A DNA stretch of 64,000 nt, taken from positions 1 to 64,000 of the forward strand of contig NZ_ALAB01000043.1 in NCBI RefSeq assembly GCF_000280055.1. Reading direction: 5' to 3'. Both the position numbers and the translations under genes were made by a program. Origin of the DNA: Alishewanella aestuarii B11 (GTDB taxonomy: Bacteria > Pseudomonadota > Gammaproteobacteria > Enterobacterales > Alteromonadaceae). The notes under the pieces are model-generated. The model was not told the origin of the DNA. It saw nothing but the letters and a program-made list of their open reading frames with translations, and did no database searches. Position 1 is the stretch's first letter. Each line of letters opens with the position of its first letter. This document shows positions 22,756 to 31,321 of the stretch, piece by piece.

Positions 22756-24105
22756 GTGTCCAAACTCATTATTGCCAAATTTGGTGGTACCAGCGTAGCT
22801 GATTTCGAAGCGATGTCGCGCTGTGCTGATATTATTCTTGCCAACGAGCATATCCGTGTCGTGGTAGTCAGTGCCAGCTCTGGCGTGACCAACCTGCTGG
22901 TGGATATAACCAAGACTACCGAGGTACAGCAGCGCTACGATGCTTACGCCGGTATTGAACAGATCACGCTCAAAGTATTAAACCGCTTGCAGCAGCCGCA
23001 CGCCGTTGCCGCTCAGATTGAGCTGCTACTGGGCGAGTTAAAAGCCCTGATTGAAAACGGTGGCGCAGTTTATAGTAGTGCCCACAAAGACTTAATCCAG
23101 TCTTTTGGTGAACGCTTAAGTTCGGTACTGTTTGCTCAGGTTCTCACCGAACGCGGTGAGGCAGCGCTGTGTTTTGACGTGCGCCGGGTGATGCGCACCG
23201 ATAGCCGCTTTGGTAAGGCGGAGCCGCAAATCGACGCTCTGGCTGACTTAGCCGCGGTGCATCTGGCACCGCTGTTACAGGAGCAGCGGATCGTGACTCA
23301 GGGCTTTATTGGTGCCGACGAGTTTGAACAAACGACAACGCTGGGGCGTGGCGGCTCTGATTATAGCGCCGCATTGCTGGCCGAAGCCTTGCAGGCTGTC
23401 ACGGTACAGATCTGGACCGATGTGGTTGGCATCTTTACAACGGATCCGCGCCTAACTGCAGAGGCTCGTTGTATCCCGGAAATCAGCTTTGATGAGGCGG
23501 CTGAAATGGCGACCTTTGGTGCCAAGGTGCTGCATCCGGCAACCTTGTTACCGGCGATGCGGCAGAATATCGCGGTCTTTGTCGGCTCCAGCCGGGAGCC
23601 GGAAGCGGGGGGCACCTGGATCGCGAAAGAGGTACAGCAGAGGCCGCCGTATCGCGCGATAGCGCTGCGTAAATCACAAACCTTAATTACGGTAAAAAGC
23701 CCGGCAATGCTGCATGCGCCCGGTTTTTTGACCCGGGTGTTTGATACGCTGAGCCGGCATCAGATCTCAGTGGATCTGGTTACGACCTCTGAAATCAGCG
23801 TGGCACTCACCTTAGATCAGGGCGGCATGACCAGTGCTTTTAGCAACAATCTGGAGCCGGCTCTGGATGAGCTCAGAACCTTTTGTGAAGTCAGTGTGGA
23901 AACCGGCCTGAGTCTGGTCGCGGTTATTGGCAATCATTTACACAGCAGCAAAGGGGTGTCGGGTGAGCTGTTCAGTACGCTGGAACGCATTAATATGCGG
24001 CTGATTTGCCATGGTGCCTCAAAACATAACCTGTGTTTTCTGGTCCAGGACAGCGATGGGCCGGGTGTGGTGAAACAACTGCATCAGCGCTTATTTGCCG
24101 CTTGA
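22756..24105 (+). CDS. lysC: Lysine-sensitive aspartokinase III
   Basis: A monofunctional aspartate kinase of 449 residues, the length of E. coli LysC. It phosphorylates aspartate, the first step toward lysine, methionine, threonine and diaminopimelate. KFGGTSVADF at residues 6-15 is the nucleotide-binding start; TLGRGGSDYSAALLAEAL and FGAKVLHPATL complete the kinase domain; two ACT domains (VDLVTTSEISVALTL region) give feedback control. The GTG start follows AAGGAG. The lysine riboswitch upstream makes the assignment to the lysine-regulated isoenzyme firm. Followed by a terminator. Confidence 0.97.
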   Translation: MSKLIIAKFGGTSVADFEAMSRCADIILANEHIRVVVVSASSGVTNLLVDITKTTEVQQRYDAYAGIEQITLKVLNRLQQPHAVAAQIELLLGELKALIENGGAVYSSAHKDLIQSFGERLSSVLFAQVLTERGEAALCFDVRRVMRTDSRFGKAEPQIDALADLAAVHLAPLLQEQRIVTQGFIGADEFEQTTTLGRGGSDYSAALLAEALQAVTVQIWTDVVGIFTTDPRLTAEARCIPEISFDEAAEMATFGAKVLHPATLLPAMRQNIAVFVGSSREPEAGGTWIAKEVQQRPPYRAIALRKSQTLITVKSPAMLHAPGFLTRVFDTLSRHQISVDLVTTSEISVALTLDQGGMTSAFSNNLEPALDELRTFCEVSVETGLSLVAVIGNHLHSSKGVSGELFSTLERINMRLICHGASKHNLCFLVQDSDGPGVVKQLHQRLFAA

Positions 24106-24127
24106 TAACTTAGCCGCAAATAAAGAT

Positions 24128-24160
24128 AGCGCCGGCGCAAGTGCCGGCGCTGTTATTTTG
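24128..24160 (+). terminator. Intrinsic terminator of lysC
   Basis: AGCGCCGGC (24128-24136) pairs perfectly with GCCGGCGCT (24143-24151), followed by a T-rich tail (GTTATTTTG). Confidence 0.85.
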
Positions 24161-24192
24161 TTTGGTGCGGTTATTGAATTTGGTGCAGTTAT

Positions 24193-24630
24193 TTAGTTTG
24201 CTGCAAATGCCAAGGTCGCGTGCAGCTCACCTTTAACGCAAAGCCTGTTACCTTGTTCCAGCGCAATCGGCGCGCTAAACCAGACCATAAGCGGCGTCAG
24301 TTCTGTCTCAAGTTGCAGCAGGGCACTGTCGGCGCTGAGCTGCCCGGCCACCTGGCCTTGCAGCCAGACTTCAGGTAACGCCGCCAGTGGCTGGTACAGC
24401 GCTGCGGCGTCCTCAGGTAAGCTTTCAGTCGCAGCAAGTTCAGCCTGCCACAAACTCAGAGTTAACAGCACCGGCAGTTGCTGTTCTTGTTGCTGTTGCA
24501 GCTGGTCCAGCTCAGTTTCATCAGCGTCGATGATCAGGCTATACAGGCCGGGGTAGCTGCTGTTTCGCAGCACGGCGGCGGCCTGATACGGCAGGCGGCT
24601 TAGCGACTTAATGCCAACACTAATTCTCAT
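24193..24630 (-). CDS. Unknown protein coupled to the dicarboxylate symporter
   Basis: A 145-residue soluble protein whose ATG (24630) overlaps the symporter stop by one base (TGATG), so it is translated together with it. It begins MRISVGIKSLSRLPYQAAAVLRN, contains a Gln run (QQQQEQQ) and ends VKGELHATLAFAAN. The composition is Leu/Ala/Glu-rich, with no signal peptide or membrane segment. No known domain is recognised. A tie to the transported dicarboxylate or amino acid is inferred only from coupling. A longer frame starting at 24975 is an out-of-frame shadow of the symporter. Confidence 0.7.
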   Translation of the reverse strand: MRISVGIKSLSRLPYQAAAVLRNSSYPGLYSLIIDADETELDQLQQQQEQQLPVLLTLSLWQAELAATESLPEDAAALYQPLAALPEVWLQGQVAGQLSADSALLQLETELTPLMVWFSAPIALEQGNRLCVKGELHATLAFAAN

Positions 24631-25868
24631 CAGGCTGGCTCTGCGGAATTGGTGGCTGCATCGTCCGTTTCCAGCAAGCCTTCTTGCTGGCCAATCACTC
24701 TGGCCACCATCAGATCGCCGGTGACATTGGTGGCGGTGCGCATCATATCGACAATCCGATCGACAGCTGCAATAAAGGCAATGCCTTCCAGTGGCAGACC
24801 GACCACACTCAGCGTCACAGTCAGCATCACCATTGCGGTACCCGGCACGCCGGCAGTACCAACCGACGCCAGGGTTGCGGTACCGGCAATCAGCAGGTAG
24901 TCGGTGGTTTGTAACGGGATCCCATACAGATGGGCAATAAAGATCGCGGCAATGGCCGGGAAAATACCGCCACAACCATCCATATTGATGGTTGCGCCCA
25001 GCGGCAGTACAAAGCTGGCGTAATTTTTGGATACTTTCAAATCTTCGGTTGCGACTTTAAAGCTCACTGGTAAGGTGCCATAACTGCTGGCACTGCTGTA
25101 CGCGACCAGCTGCGCCGGTAATACCGCCTTAAAAAAGGCGCGCCAGCCCATACCGCCGTATAGCTTGACCAAACCACCGTAAACGATGGCCATATGCAGC
25201 AGACAGGCCAGATAGATAGCGACAATAAACTTGGTTAGTGGCAGCAGGGTGGCTAAACCAAAGCTCCCGACAGCCCAGGCCATCAGACCGAAGACGCCAA
25301 AGGGAGTCAGTTGCAGTACCATCCGGGTAATGGCGTACATAATCTCGGCACCGGCATTAACCAGTTTTTTCATCGGTTCGGCTTTTTCGCCCACCTGATT
25401 GATGGCAATACCAAACAGCACCGCAAATACGATGATCTGTAATACCTTGGCTTCCGCCAGTGCCTCTACCGGGTTCGTGGGGATCAGGCTGGTGATTACT
25501 TCAGATACCGGCGGGATCACCCGCTCGCGTACTTCAACCGCGGTCAGTTGCAGATCTGAGCCCCATTGCATCAGGCTACCCACTGTCAGGCCAATTAAGC
25601 TGGCGACCAAGGCCGTTGCCAGAAATAAGGCAACAGTTTTTAGTGCCAGCCGCTGCATCTTGTGCTGATCGGCTAACGAGGTAATGCTATTGATCAGTGC
25701 AAAAAACACCAGCGGCACGACCAGCATCCGGATGGCGTTGATAAACAGCGTTCCCAGCGGTTTAAACAGCGTAGCCTGCTCGCCCAGGGCGACGCCGGCC
25801 AGTACACCCAACACCAGCGCTCCTAATACCCGTTGCCAGAAAGGGATCGCAAACCAGAATTTAAACAT
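24630..25868 (-). CDS. Dicarboxylate/amino acid:cation symporter (DAACS/SLC1 family)
   Basis: A 412-residue inner-membrane transporter of the GltP/DctA family, importing C4-dicarboxylates or acidic amino acids with protons or sodium. Signatures: the serine-rich SSASSYGTLPVSF hairpin, NMDGCGG in helix 7, AGVPGTAMVMLTV in hairpin 2 and DRIVDMMRTATNVTGD in helix 8, whose Arg-Thr-Asn residues contact substrate. The start was set at ATG 25868, six bases after GAGG; an adjacent ATG (25871) and a GTG (25898) are alternatives. A 22-bp tandem duplication lies in its promoter. Substrate cannot be settled, though the Arg in helix 8 supports an acidic substrate. Confidence 0.92.
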   Translation of the reverse strand: MFKFWFAIPFWQRVLGALVLGVLAGVALGEQATLFKPLGTLFINAIRMLVVPLVFFALINSITSLADQHKMQRLALKTVALFLATALVASLIGLTVGSLMQWGSDLQLTAVEVRERVIPPVSEVITSLIPTNPVEALAEAKVLQIIVFAVLFGIAINQVGEKAEPMKKLVNAGAEIMYAITRMVLQLTPFGVFGLMAWAVGSFGLATLLPLTKFIVAIYLACLLHMAIVYGGLVKLYGGMGWRAFFKAVLPAQLVAYSSASSYGTLPVSFKVATEDLKVSKNYASFVLPLGATINMDGCGGIFPAIAAIFIAHLYGIPLQTTDYLLIAGTATLASVGTAGVPGTAMVMLTVTLSVVGLPLEGIAFIAAVDRIVDMMRTATNVTGDLMVARVIGQQEGLLETDDAATNSAEPA

Positions 25869-25887
25869 CATTGACCTCAAGTCAGCT

Positions 25888-25931
25888 AAAAACGACACAG
25901 TATAAAATGAAAAACGACACAGTATAAAATG
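25888..25931. repeat. Tandem 22-bp duplication upstream of the symporter
   Basis: The 22-bp unit beginning AAAAACGACACAG occurs at 25888-25909 and 25910-25931 without mismatch, and the first seven bases recur again at 25932. Each unit carries TATACT on the minus strand, so the promoter -10 element is duplicated. Confidence 0.9.
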
Positions 25932-25948
25932 AAAAACGGCCCTAACAA
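25921..25948 (-). promoter_or_regulatory. Putative promoter of the symporter operon
   Basis: On the minus strand TTGTTA (25948-25943) and TATACT (25926-25921) are 16 bp apart. The -35 lies in the loop of the queC terminator. A second TATACT occurs 22 bp downstream through the tandem repeat. Confidence 0.5.
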
Positions 25949-25957
25949 GGCCGTTTT
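25932..25957 (-). terminator. Intrinsic terminator of queC
   Basis: On the minus strand AAAACGGCC pairs with GGCCGTTTT around a 7-base loop, and the T run continues. It begins 15 bp after the queC stop. Confidence 0.8.
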
Positions 25958-25972
25958 GCTCTAAGTTATAAG

Positions 25973-26629
25973 CTATTCATATTGAAGTGGATCAGTCGCC
26001 TGATTCAGTGCGAAGGCTTCCAGCCGCTCCTGACAGGAACCGCACTTGCCGCAGGCTTTCTCGCGGCCGTTGTAACAGGTCCAGGTTTTGCTGTAATCCA
26101 GGCCCATCGCCAAGCCGTCTTTTAATATTTCGATCTTGGTTTGATGTAGGTACGGGCTGACAATATCGACCGGCTGATAGTTGGCGATCTGGCAAACATC
26201 ATTCATCTTCTGCACGAACTCCGGCCGACAGTCCGGGTAAATAAAGTGGTCACCACTATGAGCGCCATAATAAACAGCGCGGGCACCAATAGAGTCAGCA
26301 TAACCGACGGCCAGCGATAACAGGATCATATTGCGGTTTGGCACCACGGTCGACTTCATATTATCGGCGGCGTAATGGCCTTCCGGGACCTCGATATCAC
26401 TGGTTAGCGAGGAGCCGCTTAATAGCTGGTTAATTGCTGAAATATCGACAATTTTATGCTTAACACCCAGTTCACGGCAGACCTGTTCAGCACATTTCAG
26501 CTCTTTGACATGACGCTGACCATAGTTAAAGGACAACGCATAGACGTCATGACCATCCCGCAGCGCCCTATGTAACACCGTGTAGGAGTCCATACCACCG
26601 GAATAAATCACTACAACTTTTTGCGTCAT
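25973..26629 (-). CDS. queC: 7-cyano-7-deazaguanine (preQ0) synthase
   Basis: QueC turns 7-carboxy-7-deazaguanine into preQ0 using ATP and ammonia, in the queuosine tRNA-modification pathway. The 218-residue protein has the PP-loop SGGMDS at residues 10-15 and four zinc-binding cysteines near the C-terminus (Cys185, Cys193, Cys196, Cys199 in [15 protein letters not shown]). It is divergent from queE, the preceding enzyme in the pathway, with about 100 bp between the starts. GAGAG lies upstream of the ATG. No preQ1 riboswitch was seen in the shared intergenic region. Confidence 0.97.
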   Translation of the reverse strand: MTQKVVVIYSGGMDSYTVLHRALRDGHDVYALSFNYGQRHVKELKCAEQVCRELGVKHKIVDISAINQLLSGSSLTSDIEVPEGHYAADNMKSTVVPNRNMILLSLAVGYADSIGARAVYYGAHSGDHFIYPDCRPEFVQKMNDVCQIANYQPVDIVSPYLHQTKIEILKDGLAMGLDYSKTWTCYNGREKACGKCGSCQERLEAFALNQATDPLQYE

Positions 26630-26733
26630 CAGCAGCTCTCTCTTGTATAATGCCGGAAAATCGGGCCGCGTAGTATAGCTGAAGAATGCTGTGGCTGCAT
26701 CAGCTGTGGCGGATTAACACAAGGTTGGGTAGG

Positions 26734-27399
26734 GTGTATCAGGTAAACGAAGTATTTCAGACCATTCAGGGCGAGGGCCGCTACACTGGTAAGCCTTCGA
26801 TTTTTGTGCGGCTACAGGGTTGTCCGGTAGGCTGTAGCTGGTGCGATACCAAACATACCTGGACCCTGGATCCGGAACTGAAAACCAGCCCTGAGGCTAT
26901 GTTGGCAAAACGCAGTGATACACCCGCCTGGGCTGAGCTGAGCCCGGCACAGTTGCTGGCGTTGTTTGCTGCTGAAGGTTATCAGGCCCGGCACGTAGTT
27001 ATTACCGGTGGTGAGCCCTGTCTTTATGATTTATATCCGCTTTGTGAAGCCTTGCATCAGGCCGGTTACAGCACTCAGATTGAAACCAGCGGCACCTTTG
27101 AGGTGAAAGCGCCTGACAGCACCTGGGTCACAGTGTCGCCGAAAATTAATATGCCGGGCGGTTATAAGGTACTCGCCAGTGCGTTAGCGCGTGCCAATGA
27201 AATTAAACATCCGGTGGCGATGCAAAAGCATATAGAGGAGTTGCAAGCCTTGCTGTCTGAGCATCAGTTGCAGGATAAGCTGGTCTATCTGCAGCCAATT
27301 AGTCAGCAAAAACGCGCTACTGAACTGGCCATCGCCAGCTGCATTGCCAATAACTGGCAGCTCAGTGTGCAGGTCCATAAATATCTGGGTATTGAGTAA
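26734..27399 (+). CDS. queE: 7-carboxy-7-deazaguanine synthase (radical SAM)
   Basis: QueE rearranges 6-carboxytetrahydropterin to 7-carboxy-7-deazaguanine. The radical SAM cluster is CPVGCSWC (Cys31, Cys35, Cys38 when started at GTG 26734), the same positions as in E. coli QueE, and GEGRYTGKPSIFVRLQG precedes it. The GTG start gives 221 residues, near the E. coli 223; an in-frame ATG at 26686 would add 16 residues not seen in the family. AAGG lies upstream. Divergent from queC. The stop is 3 bp from the convergent LonN-like gene. Confidence 0.95.
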   Translation: MYQVNEVFQTIQGEGRYTGKPSIFVRLQGCPVGCSWCDTKHTWTLDPELKTSPEAMLAKRSDTPAWAELSPAQLLALFAAEGYQARHVVITGGEPCLYDLYPLCEALHQAGYSTQIETSGTFEVKAPDSTWVTVSPKINMPGGYKVLASALARANEIKHPVAMQKHIEELQALLSEHQLQDKLVYLQPISQQKRATELAIASCIANNWQLSVQVHKYLGIE

Positions 27400-27402
27400 G
27401 GC

Positions 27403-27981
27403 TCAGGCGTTATGAGCCAGCCAGTGCTGTAATTGCTGTAAACAGCTTTGCGGGTCCTGAGTCGCCAGTTTAAGCTTCAGCGCCGGCTGCATGGGCAATA
27501 ACTCCAGCCAGCGGCCAGCCAGCCAGGCGCCATCGGTTAGCTGCGGCTGCGGGTAGAGTGCGGCTAGCTGCGGATACTCCTGCAACAGCTCGGCAAAGGC
27601 AGCAGATAATTGGTTAAGCTCAGTGCTAAGCTCAACGCTGTGCCAGTCTGTTTCCGGCGCTACTTCGGCCACATGCAGTTTATCGTCTTCCTGCCAGCGC
27701 CGGATGATACGCTGTCGGCTGATACCACTGATGGTGATCCCCAGTAAGCCGTCGGGCAGGGTTTCAAAATCATCAACGCTGACTTTACAGACCAGTGGCA
27801 GGATCCGATCCGGGTGCTGTTGACTGACCAGCGGATTCAGCGTGGCCATAGCAAAAGGCCGTTTGCCACTGACGGCCTCTTTTACCAACCGCACATAGCG
27901 CGGCTCAAACACCCGCAACTTCATTTTGCCGCGTGGCAACAGAAAACTTCCTAAAGGAAACAGAGCCAGTTGTTCGTTCAT
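27403..27981 (-). CDS. LON peptidase N-terminal (substrate-binding) domain protein
   Basis: A 192-residue protein made only of the Lon N-terminal domain, without the ATPase or protease parts. Visible landmarks are LALFPLGSFLLPRGKMKLRVFEPRYVRLV at the start and TISGISRQRII in the middle. Such stand-alone domains are widespread and their role is not settled; a function in binding unfolded substrates is assumed from Lon. No Shine-Dalgarno is evident. It converges on queE. Confidence 0.88.
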   Translation of the reverse strand: MNEQLALFPLGSFLLPRGKMKLRVFEPRYVRLVKEAVSGKRPFAMATLNPLVSQQHPDRILPLVCKVSVDDFETLPDGLLGITISGISRQRIIRRWQEDDKLHVAEVAPETDWHSVELSTELNQLSAAFAELLQEYPQLAALYPQPQLTDGAWLAGRWLELLPMQPALKLKLATQDPQSCLQQLQHWLAHNA

Positions 27982-28053
27982 CGTAATAGCTTAATAATGA
28001 GACACTGCATCTGTTACGCTTTGCAGCAGCCTGCAGATCGCAGGCCGGTTAAA

Positions 28054-28500
28054 TTAATTGCGCCGTACCGGATCGTCTTTTAGTTTCGGAATTTTCAGCC
28101 CCAGTTCTTTGCCTCTGTTGCGGGCATAATAAGTACAGCCATAAAACATCAGACAAGCCAGCAACAGCTCCAGCAGCGAAAACCAGAAATAACTACCAGT
28201 GCTGACCCATAAATTGGTCAGGCTGTGCAGAAAGTACAACATGACAATAAAATTCGCCCAGGCAAAGGTATAGGCATGGCCTTTGATAATACCCCACATC
28301 GGTAACCACAGCGGCAACCACAGTAACAGTAAGGTACTGAGCAGACTTGGTTTTAACGCTTGATCGTCACCATAGCTGACCGGGGAGAGCCAAATTTGCC
28401 AGAGCGGGATCAACAGCCAAAGCCCCCAATACCCCAGGCGGCCTAGTAATAAATAACGCTGCGTATCAGCAGCCATCGGGATGGCAGCGGGTGCTGTCAT
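28054..28500 (-). CDS. DUF2069 membrane protein
   Basis: A 148-residue inner-membrane protein with four hydrophobic segments and several Trp-rich stretches (LLLLWLPLWLPMWGI, WANFIVMLYFLHSLTNLW), matching DUF2069. A basic C-terminal tail faces the cytoplasm. It overlaps wrbA by four bases, completing arsC-wrbA-DUF2069, an arrangement also known in Shewanella-like genomes. Function is unknown; linkage to WrbA suggests a role near quinones or redox stress. Confidence 0.85.
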   Translation of the reverse strand: MTAPAAIPMAADTQRYLLLGRLGYWGLWLLIPLWQIWLSPVSYGDDQALKPSLLSTLLLLWLPLWLPMWGIIKGHAYTFAWANFIVMLYFLHSLTNLWVSTGSYFWFSLLELLLACLMFYGCTYYARNRGKELGLKIPKLKDDPVRRN

Positions 28501-29081
28501 AAGGTTAATCCTTGTTGTTTTACCGCCAGGCTCAGCTGCGCCAGGCGTTTGCCAAATGCCAGCGCCAGCCGCTGCTCGTCAACGGTCAGTTGGGGATCCT
28601 GTTGCATACCGCTGACATGGCTTGGACCATAAGGGGTGCCACCACTTTGCGTTTTATGCAGTTCGGGTTCGGAATAGGGGATCCCCATTAGCAGCATACC
28701 GTGATGTAATAATGGCAACATCATACTTAGTAAATTGGCTTCGTTGCCACCATGTAAGCTGCCGGACGATGTAAAGACACCGGCCGGCTTATTAATCAGC
28801 TCACCTTTCAGCCAGCTGGCGGTCGTGCCATCCCAAAAGGCTTTGGCTTCAGCCGCCATATTACCAAAGCGCACCGGGCTGCCGAAGGCCAGGCCATCAC
28901 AGATTGTCAGCTCGCTGGCTTGCACCTGGGGGTGTCGTGCACTGTCCTGCTGCCCGAAGCCAGGAATACTGCGTAGCAGCGCTTCGGCGCCGGCTTGCTG
29001 CACGCCGATGGCGATTTTTTCTGCCAGGGCAGCGACTGAGCCATGGCGTGAATAATACAAAACCAGAACCTGAGCACTCAT
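28497..29081 (-). CDS. wrbA: NAD(P)H:quinone oxidoreductase, WrbA flavoprotein
   Basis: A 194-residue flavodoxin-like enzyme reducing quinones by two electrons. The FMN phosphate loop is VLYYSRHGSVAALAEKI near the N-terminus; GSPVRFGNMAAEAKAFWD and TSSGSLHGGNEANLLSMMLPLLHHGML are typical WrbA segments, with PYGPSHVSG near the C-terminus. It overlaps arsC by four bases and DUF2069 by four, so all three are coupled. Confidence 0.93.
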   Translation of the reverse strand: MSAQVLVLYYSRHGSVAALAEKIAIGVQQAGAEALLRSIPGFGQQDSARHPQVQASELTICDGLAFGSPVRFGNMAAEAKAFWDGTTASWLKGELINKPAGVFTSSGSLHGGNEANLLSMMLPLLHHGMLLMGIPYSEPELHKTQSGGTPYGPSHVSGMQQDPQLTVDEQRLALAFGKRLAQLSLAVKQQGLTL

Positions 29082-29425
29082 TGCAGCAAGGCCTGAAGTT
29101 GCTCAAGTGGCCGACCGATAGCGGCACGCTCTGCCACGACCAGCACCGGTCTTTCCATCAAACGCGGATGAGCGGCGATGGCGGCAAGCAGCGCCTTATC
29201 ATCGAGACTGGGATCAGCCAGACCCAGTGCCTGGAATTCTTCTTCCTTACTGCGCAGCAAGGCGCGGGCCGGCAGCTGCAATTTCTGCAGTAAAGTAGTC
29301 AATTCAGCCAGCGTCAGCGGGTTTTTCAGATACTCAACCACCGTAAAGGCTTTGCCGCTTTGTTCCAGCAGTGCCAGGGCATCGCGGCTTTTTGAGCAGC
29401 GTGGGTTATGGTAGAGGGTAATCAT
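29078..29425 (-). CDS. arsC: ArsC-family arsenate reductase (glutaredoxin type)
   Basis: A 115-residue thioredoxin-fold protein of the glutaredoxin-dependent ArsC family. The catalytic Cys10 is in YHNPRCSKSR, and the arginines expected to bind arsenate occur in LLRSKEEEF, LMERPVLVV and AAIGRP. E. coli ArsC is longer (141), so this is the shorter ArsC/YfgD type. No arsB or arsR is nearby; it heads an operon with wrbA and DUF2069, so a general redox role is as likely as arsenate resistance. Confidence 0.88.
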   Translation of the reverse strand: MITLYHNPRCSKSRDALALLEQSGKAFTVVEYLKNPLTLAELTTLLQKLQLPARALLRSKEEEFQALGLADPSLDDKALLAAIAAHPRLMERPVLVVAERAAIGRPLEQLQALLQ

Positions 29426-29470
29426 AGGATACTCTTTTTATTCAAATTACAGTTAACGGGATAACCGCGA

Positions 29471-30919
29471 TCACATCCGTTGTAAGCGCTCAAATTCAGC
29501 CTGCCACTGGCGCTTTTTGGCTTCCAGGCGCCGGTTCTCCAACCGGGCTTCCGGCTTAAGATGATTTAGCGCCTCGTTCAAATCGTCAATCGCTTTCGGA
29601 TAATTGGCCATCTGATAGAACAGATCGGCTCGTGCCTCATAGTAACGGGCGAAATCTTCCTGCTTTTTATAGGCTTCAGCTAATAAGTCATAGGCCAGAA
29701 TATTATCGTCTTTATGATACAACAAATTCCGAAGCAGATGGATGGCCAGCGGATAGCTACCGGCTTTAACCGCGACATTAGCGTAATTTAGCGTCACAAC
29801 CTGGTTGTTGGGGCGCAGCAGATACTCCTGCTGTAAGCGCTCCAGCGCCTCATCAAAACGCTGTTGGCCAATTAAGATATCGGTGTAAACGTCCAGATAA
29901 TAGAGATTATGCGGATCTTGTTCCATTAAAGGTTTTAGCATCTCCAGCGCGGCGGCATAGTCTTTGCCGTCCAGTAAGGCAATGGCCAGGGCATAGCGGT
30001 TCGCCCGGGTATTTCCCCCAGGTTCAGCCAGCCGGCGCTTGAAAATCACCAAGGCATCCTGGGTATTGTGATGATAACGGGCTAACACCCGGGCCTGGCT
30101 TAGCGTAAAGTCCATGCTATCGGGTACAAAACGCTGTGGGAACTGCTGGGCGCGTAAGCGGGTATCGGCCACCCGCGCTTGGGACAGCGGGTGTGTTTGT
30201 AAAAATGCCAGCTGCTGGTTGGCAAAGCGGCTTTGCTCGGCCAGACGACCGAAAAAGGTCGGCACTGCATTGGGATCAAAGCCCGCTTCCGCCAGGATCG
30301 TCATGCCGATCCGGTCTGCTTCCTGTTCATTACTGCGGGTAAAGTTAATGGCACTTTGCTGCGCCGCGCCCTGTGACGCCATCATTGCGGCCATACCCGC
30401 TTCCGGGTTAACGGTCGCCAGTACTATGGCGCCAAGTAAACCGGCAATGGTTAGCGGCGCCCGCTGATTTTGTGCTTCGACAAAGCGGGCAATATGACGC
30501 TGGGTAACGTGAGCAATTTCATGCGCCATCACCGAGGCAAATTCACTCTCGCTCTCCGCTACTGCCAGGGTGCCGGTATGAGAGGCGATATTGCCACCCA
30601 GCGTAGCAAAAGCATTAATTTGACGATTATTGACCCAGTAAAACTTAAACGGGAATTTGACATCATTAGCCCGTGCCACCAGGCGGTTACCCAATGCATT
30701 AATATATTCATCGAGCAGCGGGTCATAAACCATCGGCAGTCGGCCGCGGGTTTGTCGCATCAGGACATCACCTAGCTGCTTTTCTTTCTCCGGGGTCAGA
30801 GTAGAGAAGGCGCTACCACCGATATCCGGTAACTGACTTTGCGCCTGCGCAAAAGGGGCGTATGAGCTCAGACTGAGTAAACAGATGGCAAAAAAAGTTT
30901 TTACTGCGGGGTTTTGCAT
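29471..30919 (-). CDS. bepA: Beta-barrel assembly-enhancing protease BepA
   Basis: A 482-residue periplasmic M48 metalloprotease with a signal peptide and a C-terminal TPR region. The HExxH motif is HEIAH (residues 133-137), the third zinc ligand is Glu200 in NEQEADRIG, and a later His in FLQTHPLSQAR matches the regulatory zinc ligand of E. coli BepA. BepA assists outer-membrane protein assembly by chaperoning LptD and degrading misfolded barrels. The gene is single; its upstream region carries the truncated MITE. Confidence 0.93.
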   Translation of the reverse strand: MQNPAVKTFFAICLLSLSSYAPFAQAQSQLPDIGGSAFSTLTPEKEKQLGDVLMRQTRGRLPMVYDPLLDEYINALGNRLVARANDVKFPFKFYWVNNRQINAFATLGGNIASHTGTLAVAESESEFASVMAHEIAHVTQRHIARFVEAQNQRAPLTIAGLLGAIVLATVNPEAGMAAMMASQGAAQQSAINFTRSNEQEADRIGMTILAEAGFDPNAVPTFFGRLAEQSRFANQQLAFLQTHPLSQARVADTRLRAQQFPQRFVPDSMDFTLSQARVLARYHHNTQDALVIFKRRLAEPGGNTRANRYALAIALLDGKDYAAALEMLKPLMEQDPHNLYYLDVYTDILIGQQRFDEALERLQQEYLLRPNNQVVTLNYANVAVKAGSYPLAIHLLRNLLYHKDDNILAYDLLAEAYKKQEDFARYYEARADLFYQMANYPKAIDDLNEALNHLKPEARLENRRLEAKKRQWQAEFERLQRM

Positions 30920-31066
30920 AATAAGGCAACCCTTTCTCCGGAGAATGCTGCTACAAGCTGAAGCTTTGGCAATGTCACCGGCGTTAAGTTCAGTGTAATC
31001 GCGGCTTCGGCAACAAAAAACCAGGGGGCATACTAACCTGCCTACTTTATCTTATTCAATCACTTG
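30920..31066. other. Intergenic stretch upstream of bepA
   Basis: About 150 bp between the bepA start and the truncated MITE. It should contain the bepA promoter, but I see no convincing -10/-35 pair and no gene or strong hairpin. Confidence 0.5.
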
Positions 31067-31216
31067 CTAGGGCGTGTTGACGTTTGCTGCTTGTTTTTGC
31101 AGCTGTTTGGCTGGTGTTTATACAAGGCAGAGCTTGTGATGTGTAGTTATTCTACATGAACAAGCGATAACGCAGTAGAAACGCCAGCCAAACGCTGCCC
31201 GAAGGGTTCGTGCTGG
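31067..31216. mobile_element. MITE-like element, truncated copy
   Basis: This stretch matches the left 150 bp of the full element (12017-12166) with three mismatches and no gaps: CTAGGGCGTG start, the 15-bp palindrome with one changed base in its second arm, and the enclosed hairpin. After 31216 the sequence diverges and no right-hand inverted repeat is found before the permease gene. It therefore looks like a deletion remnant or a variant with a different right half. It ends about 105 bp upstream of the permease start. Confidence 0.75.
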
Positions 31217-31321
31217 TGGTTGGAACGCAAAATGGCTGCGTTGAATTGTTAATACTGAGCGATGTATTCTTAGCGGAACTTGTTATACTGGCAGGCACTT
31301 AACTTACAGGTTTTGGCGATT

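Noticed and set aside
24631-24975. N-terminal extension of the 145-residue protein
   Set aside because: The extended frame runs antisense-free but out of frame through the symporter C-terminus and has a composition (Cys/Arg/Asp-rich) unlike a real protein; the coupled ATG at 24630 is better.
26630-26733. preQ1 riboswitch between queC and queE
   Set aside because: The intergenic sequence is short and shows no preQ1-I or -II aptamer core.
29078-29425. Arsenic-resistance operon with arsC
   Set aside because: arsC is in an operon with wrbA and DUF2069 only; no arsenite exporter or ArsR is present.
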